Shown here: positions 38,343 to 46,556 of the stretch, one piece after another
Layout of the letters: each line of letters opens with the position of its first letter
Position numbering within the stretch: position 1 is the stretch's first letter
NCBI RefSeq assembly: GCF_036226445.1
Contig: NZ_CP108474.1
Span: 7,068,001-7,132,000 of the forward strand
Source: Streptomyces sp. NBC_01255
Lineage (GTDB): Bacteria > Actinomycetota > Actinomycetes > Streptomycetales > Streptomycetaceae
Length of the DNA stretch: 64,000 bases
Reading direction: 5' to 3'
Translations under genes and position numbers: made by a program
Notes under the pieces: generated by a model
The model's input: only the letters and a program-made list of their open reading frames with translations
Databases searched by the model: none
What the model was told of the DNA's origin: nothing

Positions 38343-41300
38343 CGGACACCGGCCAGGTCTCGGGCGAGGGACTGCCGGAGAACGCAGGCATGGTCGAGCA
38401 GCCGGGCATCCCCGCACCGGGCGCGTACACCTTCCTGGACCCCTCCGAGCACGCAGCCGAAGACGACGACATCCTTCTCATGCCGGGCGCCCAGGGCGCC
38501 TGGAGCGAGCACCCGCCGGGCGTCGCGCCCGCGCCGCCGGTCGCCGTACCGGCCCCCCAGGTGCCCCCCGTGGTCCCGCACCAGGGCGGGCTGCCCGTGA
38601 CCGCCGCCGCGTCGGCGGCCCCGGAGACGGCCGCCCCGATGGGCGACCCGCTCACCGACCCCCTCACGGGCCCGCTCCCGGACTCCTTCGTCCTCGCCGA
38701 CGTACTGACCGCTCCTCAGGCCCAGACGCAGGCGCAGGCAATCGGCACGCCGGCACACGGCACCCCGATGCACGGCACTCCGGCGCACGGCACGCCCGCC
38801 CAGGCCACCCCGGCGCACGGCGTCCCCGTCGCCGCGCAGGAGCCCGTCCTCGCCGACCACGGCTACGAGCCCGGCATTCTCGACACCGGCGCGCACGAGG
38901 CCGCGGGCCGCGACACCGGGTCGGTCGACCTCGGCGGCGTCCGCGTGCCGCCGCCCGCCGGCGCACCGACCCCGCCGCCCGCCCGGCGCCCCCTGCACAT
39001 GGGTCCGCCCGTGCCCGAGGTCACCGGTGGCGTCGTGCTCTCGCTCGCCGACCGAGGCCCGGCCGCCGCGCCCGCCCAGGTCCCGCAGCCCGCGCCGGTC
39101 GCGGCCACCGCGCCCGCGCAGATGCCCGTACGGAACCCGGGACCGCCGACGACGGGCCCCGAGTACTTCGACATCCCGCAGGACCGGCAGCTCGCGCCGC
39201 AGGGCGCCGAGCCGTGGGCCGCGCAGCCGCAGGAGGCCGTGGCCCCCCAGCCGGTCGCCCCCGCAGAAACGGTCGTCCCGACGACCGGCCAGTTCGTCCA
39301 GGTGGAGGGCTCCGTCCCGACGGCCCCGCACCTGGCCCCCATCCCGGCCGCCGAGGCCGAGGAGCCGGCCGAGGCTCCCGTGGCCGTCGCACCCGAGGCG
39401 CCGGCGGAGGAGCCCGCCGAGGCCGTCGTGGCTGTCGCCCCGGAGCCCGTCGAGCCCCAGGCCACCGTGCCGGCCCCGCGCGAGGCCGAGCCCGCCGCGG
39501 AGGCACCCGCGCCCGCCCCCGAGGCGGAACAGGCGCCGGAGCCGGAGCCCGCCGAGGAGCCGGTGCAGGCGGCCGAGCCCGTCGTGCAGATCCCGGCAGA
39601 GCCGATCGCCGAGCCCGTCGTCGTGCCCGAGGCTCCCGTGGAGCAGGCACCGGTGGAGACGCTCGTCGTCGCGGAGGCCACCCCCGAGCCCCTGCCCGAG
39701 CAGGCACCGGAGGCGCAGGCAGAGATCCAGGCCGAGGCCGCGCCGCAAGAACAGCCGGAGCATCCGGAGCAGCCCACCCCTGCCGAGCCCACGGACACGG
39801 CGGCGGCGCAGCCCGAGGCCGTCGCGGCCGAGGCCGCGGCCCTGGCCCCGGAGCCGGAGGCGACCCCCGAGGTAGAGGCGGACACCGACCTCGAAGGCTT
39901 CGTGGACGCCGCGGACCTGGTGGAAGCGGACGAACTCCCCGCGGCCGAACAGCTCACCGCCACGGACGAGCCGACCGTCACCGAGCAGCTCACGGCCGCC
40001 GAAGAGCTCACCGTCACCGACGAACTTCCCGTCACCGAAGAGCTGACCGCCACGGCCGAAGCCGCCGCCACGGCCGAAGCCGCCGCCACGGCCGACGTCA
40101 TCGCCGTGGACGACGACATCGCCACCGGCGAGGAGCAGGCCGTGGCCCCCGGCGCCCCGGCGCCCGGCTACGACGACGCCGAGCGCGAGGCGGTCCTGCG
40201 CGTGATGCGCGAGCGTCGCGACATCCGCAACGGCTTCCGCTCCGACCCGATCCCGCACGAGGTGCTGCTCCGCGTCCTGGAGGCCGCCCACACGGCCCCC
40301 AGCGTCGGCCACTCGCAGCCCTGGGACTTCGTCGTCATCCGCTCCGCCGAGACCCGGCAGACGATGCACGAGCTGGCCCAGCGGCAGCGCGACGCGTACG
40401 CCAAGTCGCTGCCGAAGGCCCGGGCCAAGCAGTTCAAGGAACTGAAGATCGAGGCCATCCTCGACACCCCGGTCAACATCGTCGTGACCGCCGACCCCAC
40501 CCGGGGCGGCCGCCACACCCTGGGCCGCTACACGCAGCCGCAGATGGCCCCGTACTCCTCGGCGCTCGCCGTCGAGAACCTCTGGCTCGCCGCCCGCGCC
40601 GAGGGCCTCGGCGTCGGCTGGGTCAGCTTCTTCGACGAGCGCGAGATGGTCCGTACGCTCGGCCTGCCCGAGCACCTCGAAGTCGTCGCGTACCTCTGCG
40701 TGGGATACGTCGACGAGTTCCCCGAGGAGCCCGAGCTGATGCAGGCGGGCTGGTCCAAGCGCCGTCCGCTGGCCTGGGTCGTCCACGAGGAGACGTACGG
40801 CCGCCGCGCCCTGCCCGGCGAGGAGCCGCACGACCTGCTCCAGGAGACCGTCGCCAACATCCGCCCGCTGGACGCCAAGGCGCTCGGCGAGGCCTGGGAG
40901 CGCCAGAAGCGCATGACCAAGCCCGCGGGGGCCCTGGGCATGCTGGAGATCATCTCGGCGCAGCTCGCCGGCCTCTCCCGCATCTGCCCTCCCCCGATCC
41001 CGGAGCCGGCGGCCGTCGCGATCTTCGCCGGCGACCACGGGGTCCACGCCCAGGGCGTCACGCCCTGGCCGCAGGAGGTCACCGGCCAGATGGTGGCCAA
41101 CTTCCTCGGCGGGGGAGCGGTCTGCAACGCCTTCGCCAACCAGGTGGGTGCCGAGGTCTGCGTCATCGACGTGGGCGTGGCATCCGAACTCCCGGCGACC
41201 CCCGGTCTCCTTCCCCGCAAGGTCCGCGCGGGCACCGGCGACTTCACGACGGGTCTCGCGATGACCCACGAGGAAGTACTCGCCGCGATCGAGGTGGGCA

Positions 41301-41884
41301 TCGAAACGGCCCGCGACCTCGTGGCCGCGGGCAACAAGGCGATCCTCACCGGCGAGATGGGCATCGCGAACACGACCGCGTCCGCCGCACTGATCTCGGT
41401 CTACACCGGGGTCGACGCCGCCGAGGTCACGGGCCGCGGCACCGGCATCAACGACGAGACGCACGCCCGCAAGGTGGACGTGGTCCGCCGCGCCCTCGAC
41501 CTGCACAAGCCGGACCCGGCGGACCCGATCGGCGTCCTCTCGGCGATCGGCGGCCTGGAGCACGCGGCCCTCGTCGGCCTGATCCTGGGCGCGGCCTCGC
41601 TCCGTACCCCGGTGATCCTCGACGGCGTCTCGACCGGCGCGGCGGCCCTCGTGGCCCGCGCGATCGCCCCGGAGTCGCTCGCGGCCTGCATCGCAGGACA
41701 CCGCAGCGCGGAGCCGGGCCACGTGGCGGCCCTGAACAAGCTGGGCCTGCGCCCGCTGGTCGACCTGGACCTCCGCCTGGGCGAAGGCACGGGAGCCCTC
41801 CTGGCGCTCCCCCTGGTCCAGAGCGCGGCCCGAGCGATGCACGAGGTGGCCACGTTCGACTCGGCGGGAGTCACCGAGAAGTAG
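38339..41884 (+). CDS. cobT: BluB-CobT fusion with long disordered N-terminal region
   Basis: An 1181-residue protein. Residues 1 to about 605 are low-complexity Pro/Ala/Glu/Val-rich, presumably disordered, with short repeats such as HGTPAHGTPA and ATAEAAATAEAAATA. About 612-825 is a BluB-like flavin-dependent 5,6-dimethylbenzimidazole synthase (MRERRDIRNGFRSDPIP, APSVGHSQPWDFVVI, PYSSALAVENLWLAARAEGLGVGWVS). About 835-1175 is CobT (nicotinate-nucleotide:DMB phosphoribosyltransferase) with AIFAGDHGVHAQGVTPWP, ILTGEMGIANTT and the catalytic Glu in DLRLGEGTGALLALPL. The fusion would make DMB from reduced flavin and activate it for the cobalamin lower loop. ATG 38339 has a GAGGGG site. The fusion is continuous, with no frameshift. 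Confidence 0.9.
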   Translation: MTDTGQVSGEGLPENAGMVEQPGIPAPGAYTFLDPSEHAAEDDDILLMPGAQGAWSEHPPGVAPAPPVAVPAPQVPPVVPHQGGLPVTAAASAAPETAAPMGDPLTDPLTGPLPDSFVLADVLTAPQAQTQAQAIGTPAHGTPMHGTPAHGTPAQATPAHGVPVAAQEPVLADHGYEPGILDTGAHEAAGRDTGSVDLGGVRVPPPAGAPTPPPARRPLHMGPPVPEVTGGVVLSLADRGPAAAPAQVPQPAPVAATAPAQMPVRNPGPPTTGPEYFDIPQDRQLAPQGAEPWAAQPQEAVAPQPVAPAETVVPTTGQFVQVEGSVPTAPHLAPIPAAEAEEPAEAPVAVAPEAPAEEPAEAVVAVAPEPVEPQATVPAPREAEPAAEAPAPAPEAEQAPEPEPAEEPVQAAEPVVQIPAEPIAEPVVVPEAPVEQAPVETLVVAEATPEPLPEQAPEAQAEIQAEAAPQEQPEHPEQPTPAEPTDTAAAQPEAVAAEAAALAPEPEATPEVEADTDLEGFVDAADLVEADELPAAEQLTATDEPTVTEQLTAAEELTVTDELPVTEELTATAEAAATAEAAATADVIAVDDDIATGEEQAVAPGAPAPGYDDAEREAVLRVMRERRDIRNGFRSDPIPHEVLLRVLEAAHTAPSVGHSQPWDFVVIRSAETRQTMHELAQRQRDAYAKSLPKARAKQFKELKIEAILDTPVNIVVTADPTRGGRHTLGRYTQPQMAPYSSALAVENLWLAARAEGLGVGWVSFFDEREMVRTLGLPEHLEVVAYLCVGYVDEFPEEPELMQAGWSKRRPLAWVVHEETYGRRALPGEEPHDLLQETVANIRPLDAKALGEAWERQKRMTKPAGALGMLEIISAQLAGLSRICPPPIPEPAAVAIFAGDHGVHAQGVTPWPQEVTGQMVANFLGGGAVCNAFANQVGAEVCVIDVGVASELPATPGLLPRKVRAGTGDFTTGLAMTHEEVLAAIEVGIETARDLVAAGNKAILTGEMGIANTTASAALISVYTGVDAAEVTGRGTGINDETHARKVDVVRRALDLHKPDPADPIGVLSAIGGLEHAALVGLILGAASLRTPVILDGVSTGAAALVARAIAPESLAACIAGHRSAEPGHVAALNKLGLRPLVDLDLRLGEGTGALLALPLVQSAARAMHEVATFDSAGVTEK

Positions 41885-41891
41885 CACCACG

Positions 41892-41929
41892 GCGCGTCTC
41901 CCACCCACAGAGGGGAGTGGGGGACGCGC
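41892..41929 (+). terminator. Terminator-like hairpin after cobT
   Basis: GCGCGTCTCCCAC / GTGGGGGACGCGC, 12 of 13 positions paired, 12-nt loop, 8 bp after the stop. Its right arm can instead pair with 42037-42047 in the larger inverted repeat. Confidence 0.65.
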
Positions 41930-42047
41930 AGGGGGCGTGTTCGGGACGTAGAGCGTGTTTTGTGGCGCATGGGAGCCTCCGGCCCTCATGCGCCCGCAGG
42001 CGCCGTAAAACATGCAGTCCCGAACACGCTCCCGGAGCGTCCCCCAC
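41917..42047. repeat. 131-bp nested inverted repeat between cobT and cysG
   Basis: Arms pair symmetrically around about 41982: GTGGGGGACGC (41917-41927) with GCGTCCCCCAC (42037-42047), GCGTGTTCGGGAC (41935-41947) with GTCCCGAACACGC (42017-42029), then an imperfect inner stem starting GCGTGTTTTGTGGCGC near 41953 against GGCGCCGTAAAACATGC near 42000-42014. It could be a long cruciform or RNA hairpin, a remnant of a small palindromic element, or a regulatory structure for the downstream cysG. Confidence 0.7.
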
Positions 42048-42202
42048 GCACGGACGCACCACGGGGAGATCCGTCACAGCGTGACGGCCCCTCACCCCGG
42101 ATATCGTGGGGCACCGGGGAGGTCCCCACCCCCCACCCCACCAGCCGCTTCACCGCAGCAGCGGCCCGCACACGCACAGCCTCTCCGAGGAGCCGCTCAC
42201 CC

Positions 42203-43444
42203 ATGGCCGAGCACACCGAGAACGCGACGCACCCCGCCTACCCCGTCGGACTGCGCCTCGCCGGCCGCCGCGTCGTCGTTCTCGGCGGCGGCCAGGTGGC
42301 CCAGCGCCGCCTGCCCGCGCTGATCGCCGCGGGCGCCGACATCACGCTGATCTCCCCGTCCGCAACCCCCTCCGTAGAGGCGATGGCCGAGGCGGGCGAG
42401 ATCGCGTGGGTGAAGCGGCGGTACGAGGACGGTGACCTCGCCGACACCTGGTACGCGCTGGTGGCCACCACCGACGCGACCGCCAACGCCACGGCCTCCG
42501 CCGAGGCCGAGCGGACCCGTACCTGGTGCGTGCGCTCCGACGACGCCGAGTCGGCCACCGCCTGGACCCCGGCCACCGGCCGCGACGCGGGCATCACCGT
42601 CGCGGTGCTCACCGGCCACGACCCCCGCCGCTCCGCCGCCGTGCGCGACGCGATCGTCGAGGGCCTCCGTGACGGTTCCCTCGCCGCCCCCGCACACCGC
42701 ACCCGTACGCCCTTCGTCGCCCTGGTCGGCGGCGGCCCGGGCGACCCGGACCTGATCACCGTCCGCGGACGCCGGCTGCTCGCCGAAGCCGACGTGGTGA
42801 TCGCCGACCGGCTCGGCCCCCGTGACCTCCTCGACGAACTGCCCCCGCACGTCGAGGTGATCGACGCGGCGAAGATCCCGTACGGGCGCTTCATGGCCCA
42901 GGAGGCCATCAACAACGCGCTGATCGAGCACGCGAAGGCCGGAAAGTCGGTCGTCCGCCTCAAGGGCGGCGACCCCTTCGTCTTCGGCCGTGGCATGGAA
43001 GAGGCCCAGGCGCTCGCCGTCGAAGGCATCGCCTGCACGGTGGTCCCCGGCATCTCCAGCTCGATCTCGGTCCCGGGCGCGGCCGGCATCCCGGTCACGC
43101 ACCGCGGGGTGGCCCACGAGTTCACGGTGGTGAGCGGGCACGTCGCTCCCGACGACCCGCGCTCGCTCGTCGACTGGGCGTCCCTCGCGAAGCTCACCGG
43201 CACCCTCGTCATCCTCATGGGCGTCGACAAGATCGGAAAGATCGCCGAGGCGCTCATCGCCCACGGCAAGAGCCCGGAGACCCCGCTGGCGCTCGTCCAG
43301 GAGGGCACCACGGCGACCCAGCGCCGGGTGGACGCCACGCTCGCGACGGTCGCCGAGACCGTCAAGGCCGAGGAGGTCCGTCCGCCGGCGGTCATCGTCA
43401 TCGGTGACGTCGTCACCGAGGGTCCCGGCAAGCTGGTGAAGTGA
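42203..43444 (+). CDS. cysG: Siroheme synthase-like: precorrin-2 dehydrogenase + uroporphyrinogen-III C-methyltransferase
   Basis: A 413-residue bifunctional enzyme at the branch to siroheme and cobalamin. The N-terminal domain (about 1-155) is the NAD-dependent precorrin-2 dehydrogenase (LAGRRVVVLGGGQVAQRRLPAL, VATTDATANATAS). The C-terminal domain (about 165-413) is SUMT, using SAM: FVALVGGGPGDPDLITVRGRRLL, VVRLKGGDPFVFGRGMEEAQ, GIPVTHRGVAHEFTVVSGH and LMGVDKIGKIAEAL. It is shorter than E. coli CysG (457), so the dehydrogenase/ferrochelatase part is trimmed and ferrochelation is uncertain. ATG 42203 follows a CCGAGGAG site. Confidence 0.92.
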   Translation: MAEHTENATHPAYPVGLRLAGRRVVVLGGGQVAQRRLPALIAAGADITLISPSATPSVEAMAEAGEIAWVKRRYEDGDLADTWYALVATTDATANATASAEAERTRTWCVRSDDAESATAWTPATGRDAGITVAVLTGHDPRRSAAVRDAIVEGLRDGSLAAPAHRTRTPFVALVGGGPGDPDLITVRGRRLLAEADVVIADRLGPRDLLDELPPHVEVIDAAKIPYGRFMAQEAINNALIEHAKAGKSVVRLKGGDPFVFGRGMEEAQALAVEGIACTVVPGISSSISVPGAAGIPVTHRGVAHEFTVVSGHVAPDDPRSLVDWASLAKLTGTLVILMGVDKIGKIAEALIAHGKSPETPLALVQEGTTATQRRVDATLATVAETVKAEEVRPPAVIVIGDVVTEGPGKLVK

Positions 43445-43519
43445 CCAGGGGTAACTGAAACCTGTCACCACCCGCCGCACACCATTGGCACCACACCCCG
43501 GACAAGGCAGTATCACCCC

Positions 43520-44338
43520 GTGGCCGAACTCATCACGATCGACGACCCCGACGACCCGCGCCTGCGCGACTACACCGGCCTGACCGACGTCGAGCTCCGA
43601 CGCAGACGCGAGCCCGCCGAGGGCCTGTTCATCGCGGAGGGCGAGAAGGTCATCCGCCGCGCCAGGCAGGCGGGGTACGAGATGCGGTCGATGCTGCTCT
43701 CCGCCAAGTGGGTCGACGTCATGCGCGACGTCATCGACGAGGTCCCGGCGCCGGTGTACGCGGTCCAGCCGGACCTCGCCGAACGCGTCACCGGGTACCA
43801 CGTGCACCGCGGCGCGCTCGCCTCGATGCAGCGCAAGCCGCTCCCGGACGCGACGGAGCTGCTCGCCGGCGCGCGCCGGGTGGTGATCATGGAGTCGGTC
43901 AACGACCACACCAACATCGGCGCGATCTTCCGCAGCGCGGCCGCCCTGGGCATGGACGCCGTCCTGCTCTCCCCGGACTGCGCGGACCCGCTCTACCGAC
44001 GCTCCGTCAAGGTCTCGATGGGCGCGGTCTTCTCCGTCCCGTACGCCCGCCTGGACACCTGGCCCCGCGGCCTGGAGGCGGTACGGGAAGCGGGGTTCAA
44101 GCTGCTCGCGCTGACCCCGGCGGAGAAGGCGACGTCGATCGACGAAGCGGCCCCGCACCGGCTGGAGCGGGTGGCGCTGATGCTCGGAGCGGAGGGCGAC
44201 GGCCTCTCCACGCAGGCGCTGCGCGCGGCAGACGAATGGGTCCGGATCCCGATGGCCCACGGAGTCGACTCGCTGAACGTGGGCGCGGCGGCGGCGGTCG
44301 CGTTCTACGCGGTGGCGACGGGCCGCCCGGAGTCCTGA
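43520..44338 (+). CDS. SpoU/TrmH family RNA 2'-O-methyltransferase
   Basis: A 272-residue SAM-dependent methyltransferase of the SPOUT knot class. The N-terminal substrate-binding domain (about 1-100) opens LITIDDPDDPRLRDYTGLTD and includes FIAEGEKVIRRA. The catalytic domain has motif 1 NDHTNIGAIFRSAAALGMDAVLLS, motif 2 LMLGAEGDGLS and motif 3 IPMAHGVDSLNVGAAAAVAFY, forming the deep knot that holds SAM. The target is a ribose 2'-OH in rRNA or tRNA, position unknown. GTG start, 75 bp after cysG. Confidence 0.92.
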   Translation: MAELITIDDPDDPRLRDYTGLTDVELRRRREPAEGLFIAEGEKVIRRARQAGYEMRSMLLSAKWVDVMRDVIDEVPAPVYAVQPDLAERVTGYHVHRGALASMQRKPLPDATELLAGARRVVIMESVNDHTNIGAIFRSAAALGMDAVLLSPDCADPLYRRSVKVSMGAVFSVPYARLDTWPRGLEAVREAGFKLLALTPAEKATSIDEAAPHRLERVALMLGAEGDGLSTQALRAADEWVRIPMAHGVDSLNVGAAAAVAFYAVATGRPES

Positions 44339-44442
44339 CAGAAGCCGACGGAGGTCAGACGCCCTCCCGACAGCGAAGAGCCGACCGAGGCCAGACGACC
44401 TCCCGGCAGCGAAGAGAGCCGACCGCGGTCCGACGACCCTCC
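44337..44442. repeat. Three imperfect tandem repeats of about 32-38 bp
   Basis: Units at 44337-44368, 44369-44404 and 44405-44442, each of the form gaca/gcagc-(gaaga)-gccgac-c-g-gg(t/c)c-ag/cgacg-ccctccc. They begin at the stop of the SpoU methylase gene and run into the terminator. Confidence 0.6.
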
Positions 44443-44450
44443 GGTCGGCT
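44417..44450. terminator. Bidirectional terminator, SpoU methylase / kinase
   Basis: AGCCGACCG / CGGTCGGCT 9-bp stem with a 16-nt loop followed by TTTCC, 10 bp from the end of the convergent kinase gene. Confidence 0.7.
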
Positions 44451-44460
44451 TTCCGCCGTT

Positions 44461-45645
44461 CTAGCCCTGCAAGGCCTGCGCGGCGGCGATGCCCAGGGCC
44501 ACGACCAGGGTCACGACCACGAAGACGAAGAGCCGCTGGCGCAGCAGACGGGGGTTGGCGGGACGCCGTCCCGTCGACGTCGAGCGGGCGCCCGGCCGGG
44601 TGCCGGGACGTGACTGGGGGGCCCGGGAGCCGCCGGTCCGCGGCCCGGCGGAGGGCCGTGAGGCCGGGCCCGTCCCCCGCGCCTGCCCCCGCTGCTCGCG
44701 CTCCGCGTCCCGCTCGGGACCGTGACCGCGGGTGTCCCGCTCCGTGTACCGCTCGGTCGGCCGTGCGGTGTTCCGCTCCTCGGCCCGCTCCCGCTGGACG
44801 GGCGGACGCGAGACCGGCAGGCCCTGCGCCTCGCGGGCGGCGATCTCCTTGAGCCGCATCGACAGCTGGAGCGTGCTGGGACGTTCCTCCGGGTCCTTCG
44901 CCAGACAGGCCCGGATCAGCGGGGCCAGCGCGTCGGGGACGCCGTGGAGCTGCGGTTCCTCGTGCACGACCCGGTAGAGCATGACCTCCGAACTCCCGTG
45001 CCCGAAAGGGGAGTCGGCCATTGCCGCGTACGCGAGGGTGGCGCCGAGCGAGAACACGTCCGTGGCGGGGGTGACGGCCGCGCCGCGCACCTGCTCCGGG
45101 GCGAGGAAGCCGGGCGAGCCCACGGCCGTCCCCACGTGGGTGAGCGTGCTGGCTCCCGTGGCCCAGGCGATCCCGAAGTCGATGATCCGGGGACCCTTGG
45201 GGGAGAGCAGGATGTTCGAGGGCTTCAGGTCGCGGTGGACGACCCCGGCCTCGTGGACGGCGACGAGGCCCTCCGAGAGCGCGGCCCCGATGGAGGCCAC
45301 ATCGGCGGCGCGCAGGCCGCCCTCCTCGGCGACCCGGTCGTGCAGTGAGGGGCCGGGCACGTACTGGGTGGCGAACCAGGGGCGCTCGGCCTCCAGGTCG
45401 GCGGCGACCAGCCGGGCCGTGCAGCCGCCGCGGATCCGCCGGGCCGCGGAGACCTCGCGGGCGAAGCGGGACCGGAACTCCTGGTCCTCGGCCAGGTCGG
45501 GGCGGATCACCTTGAGCGCCACGCGCTGACCGCGCCGGTCGGACCCGAGGTACACGACCCCCATCCCGCCGGCCCCCAGCCTGCGGTGGAGCCGGAACGA
45601 CCCGACGATCCGCGGATCCTCGCGCCGGAGCCGCATCATCGCCAT
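44461..45645 (-). CDS. Tail-anchored serine/threonine protein kinase (PknB-like)
   Basis: A 394-residue Hanks-type kinase. P-loop RRLGAGGMGVVYLG, catalytic Lys in VALKVIRPD, HRDLKPSNILL, IDFGIAW (DFG), and activation-loop GSPGFLAPEQVRG are all intact, so it should be active. Residues about 275-365 form a strongly charged Arg/Glu/Thr/Pro linker (RNTARPTERYTERDTRGHG). A single membrane segment closes the protein (FVFVVVTLVVALGIAAAQAL) with almost no extracellular part, so it has no PASTA or other sensor. ATG 45645 is chosen over an upstream start because GAGGGGA lies 5 bases before it. Confidence 0.92.
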   Translation of the reverse strand: MAMMRLRREDPRIVGSFRLHRRLGAGGMGVVYLGSDRRGQRVALKVIRPDLAEDQEFRSRFAREVSAARRIRGGCTARLVAADLEAERPWFATQYVPGPSLHDRVAEEGGLRAADVASIGAALSEGLVAVHEAGVVHRDLKPSNILLSPKGPRIIDFGIAWATGASTLTHVGTAVGSPGFLAPEQVRGAAVTPATDVFSLGATLAYAAMADSPFGHGSSEVMLYRVVHEEPQLHGVPDALAPLIRACLAKDPEERPSTLQLSMRLKEIAAREAQGLPVSRPPVQRERAEERNTARPTERYTERDTRGHGPERDAEREQRGQARGTGPASRPSAGPRTGGSRAPQSRPGTRPGARSTSTGRRPANPRLLRQRLFVFVVVTLVVALGIAAAQALQG

Positions 45646-46206
45646 GTCCGTCCCCTCGTCCGTTCGACGTGGCACAGCTTACGTAGTGGCGCCCGAACGT
45701 GCTCATAGGCCGCGCCCTCGCACCGGGATCGATTGTCAGTGCTGAGGGGGACGGCAAGACCGAGCATGAACCCGACCGCCGCCTCAACCACCTTGCTCAG
45801 CAGATCACTTGACGGAGGGTCGCGAGAGCCCCGGCACGGCTCGGACGGCGGCTCCCCGGGCTCCGGGACCCCGAGATCCGGACAGGCCCCGGCGAAGTGA
45901 GCGATGTCACGCCCGGTGACCTGCCCGACACCCGCCGAAGCGCGCGCGGCGGCACGCCCGTCCGGCCGGCCGCACCGGCTCCCGGACGGCCGACCCCTCC
46001 GGGAAGACCCCCACTTCCGGACGCCCGTCTCCACCCAGGGGAGTACTCCGCGCGGCCGGGCGTCATCCTCCGGGAGGCCCGCAAGTCGGTACGCGGGCAT
46101 GACGTCCTGGCGCCTCCCGCTCCCTAGTGTTGTTGTCAGCGGCGGGTGCAGCACTCGTCCCCCGAGGTCACGTACCCGCCGCGCCAGACACGACAGGAGA
46201 GGAACC
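45646..46206. other. 561-bp intergenic region, no supported gene
   Basis: Divergent region between the kinase and a small membrane protein. Open frames on the plus strand (for example a GTG at 45897 reading 76 Pro-rich residues) lack ribosome sites and family resemblance. The promoters of both flanking genes must lie here. I see no RNA gene. Confidence 0.5.
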
Positions 46207-46374
46207 ATGGCGTACACGGCACCGCGGTCGACCACCAGCCCTTCGGGCCGTCGTCACCCCTTGGTGGCCACGGCCATGGTCCTCCCTCTCGCGGCCCTGC
46301 TCGTGGTCGTCTTCGGCGGCTGGGAAGCAGTGGTCACACAGGCGTCGTCCGTGGGCGTGATGTTGGGGCGCTGA
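46207..46374 (+). CDS. 55-residue single-TM membrane protein
   Basis: Unrecognised small protein. The basic, Ser/Thr-rich N-terminus MAYTAPRSTTSPSGRRHP is followed by one hydrophobic helix VATAMVLPLAALLVVVFGGW and a short tail. A strong AGGAGAGGAA ribosome site precedes the ATG, and a terminator follows, which supports real expression. Orientation by the positive-inside rule puts the N-terminus in the cytoplasm. It lies divergent from the Ser/Thr kinase gene; a link is only positional. Confidence 0.7.
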   Translation: MAYTAPRSTTSPSGRRHPLVATAMVLPLAALLVVVFGGWEAVVTQASSVGVMLGR

Positions 46375-46462
46375 ACAGCGCCCGGACCAGGGAGAGCGGC
46401 CCGGGTCAGGGACATCCGGCCATCAACCCCGTGGGGACGGGGGTGTGGCGGACGGCAGCGTG

Positions 46463-46492
46463 AGGCCGGTCAGCTGGGGAGCTGACCGGCCT
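46463..46492 (+). terminator. Terminator after the 55-residue membrane protein
   Basis: Perfect 13-bp stem AGGCCGGTCAGCT / AGCTGACCGGCCT with a GGGG loop. Confidence 0.85.
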
Positions 46493-46556
46493 TCGCGCAT
46501 CCCCGGGACCCGTCCCCGTGGCCGTCGTACGGGGGAGCGGCGCGTACGCTCCCCGC

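Noticed and set aside
36005..42013. A 2002-residue open frame on the minus strand
   Set aside because: It runs antisense across the GNAT, cobL and bluB-cobT genes, has no recognisable domain and owes its length to the GC-rich complement of real codons.
45897..46127. A 76-residue Pro-rich ORF in the kinase-divergent region
   Set aside because: No ribosome site, weak third-position bias and no family resemblance.
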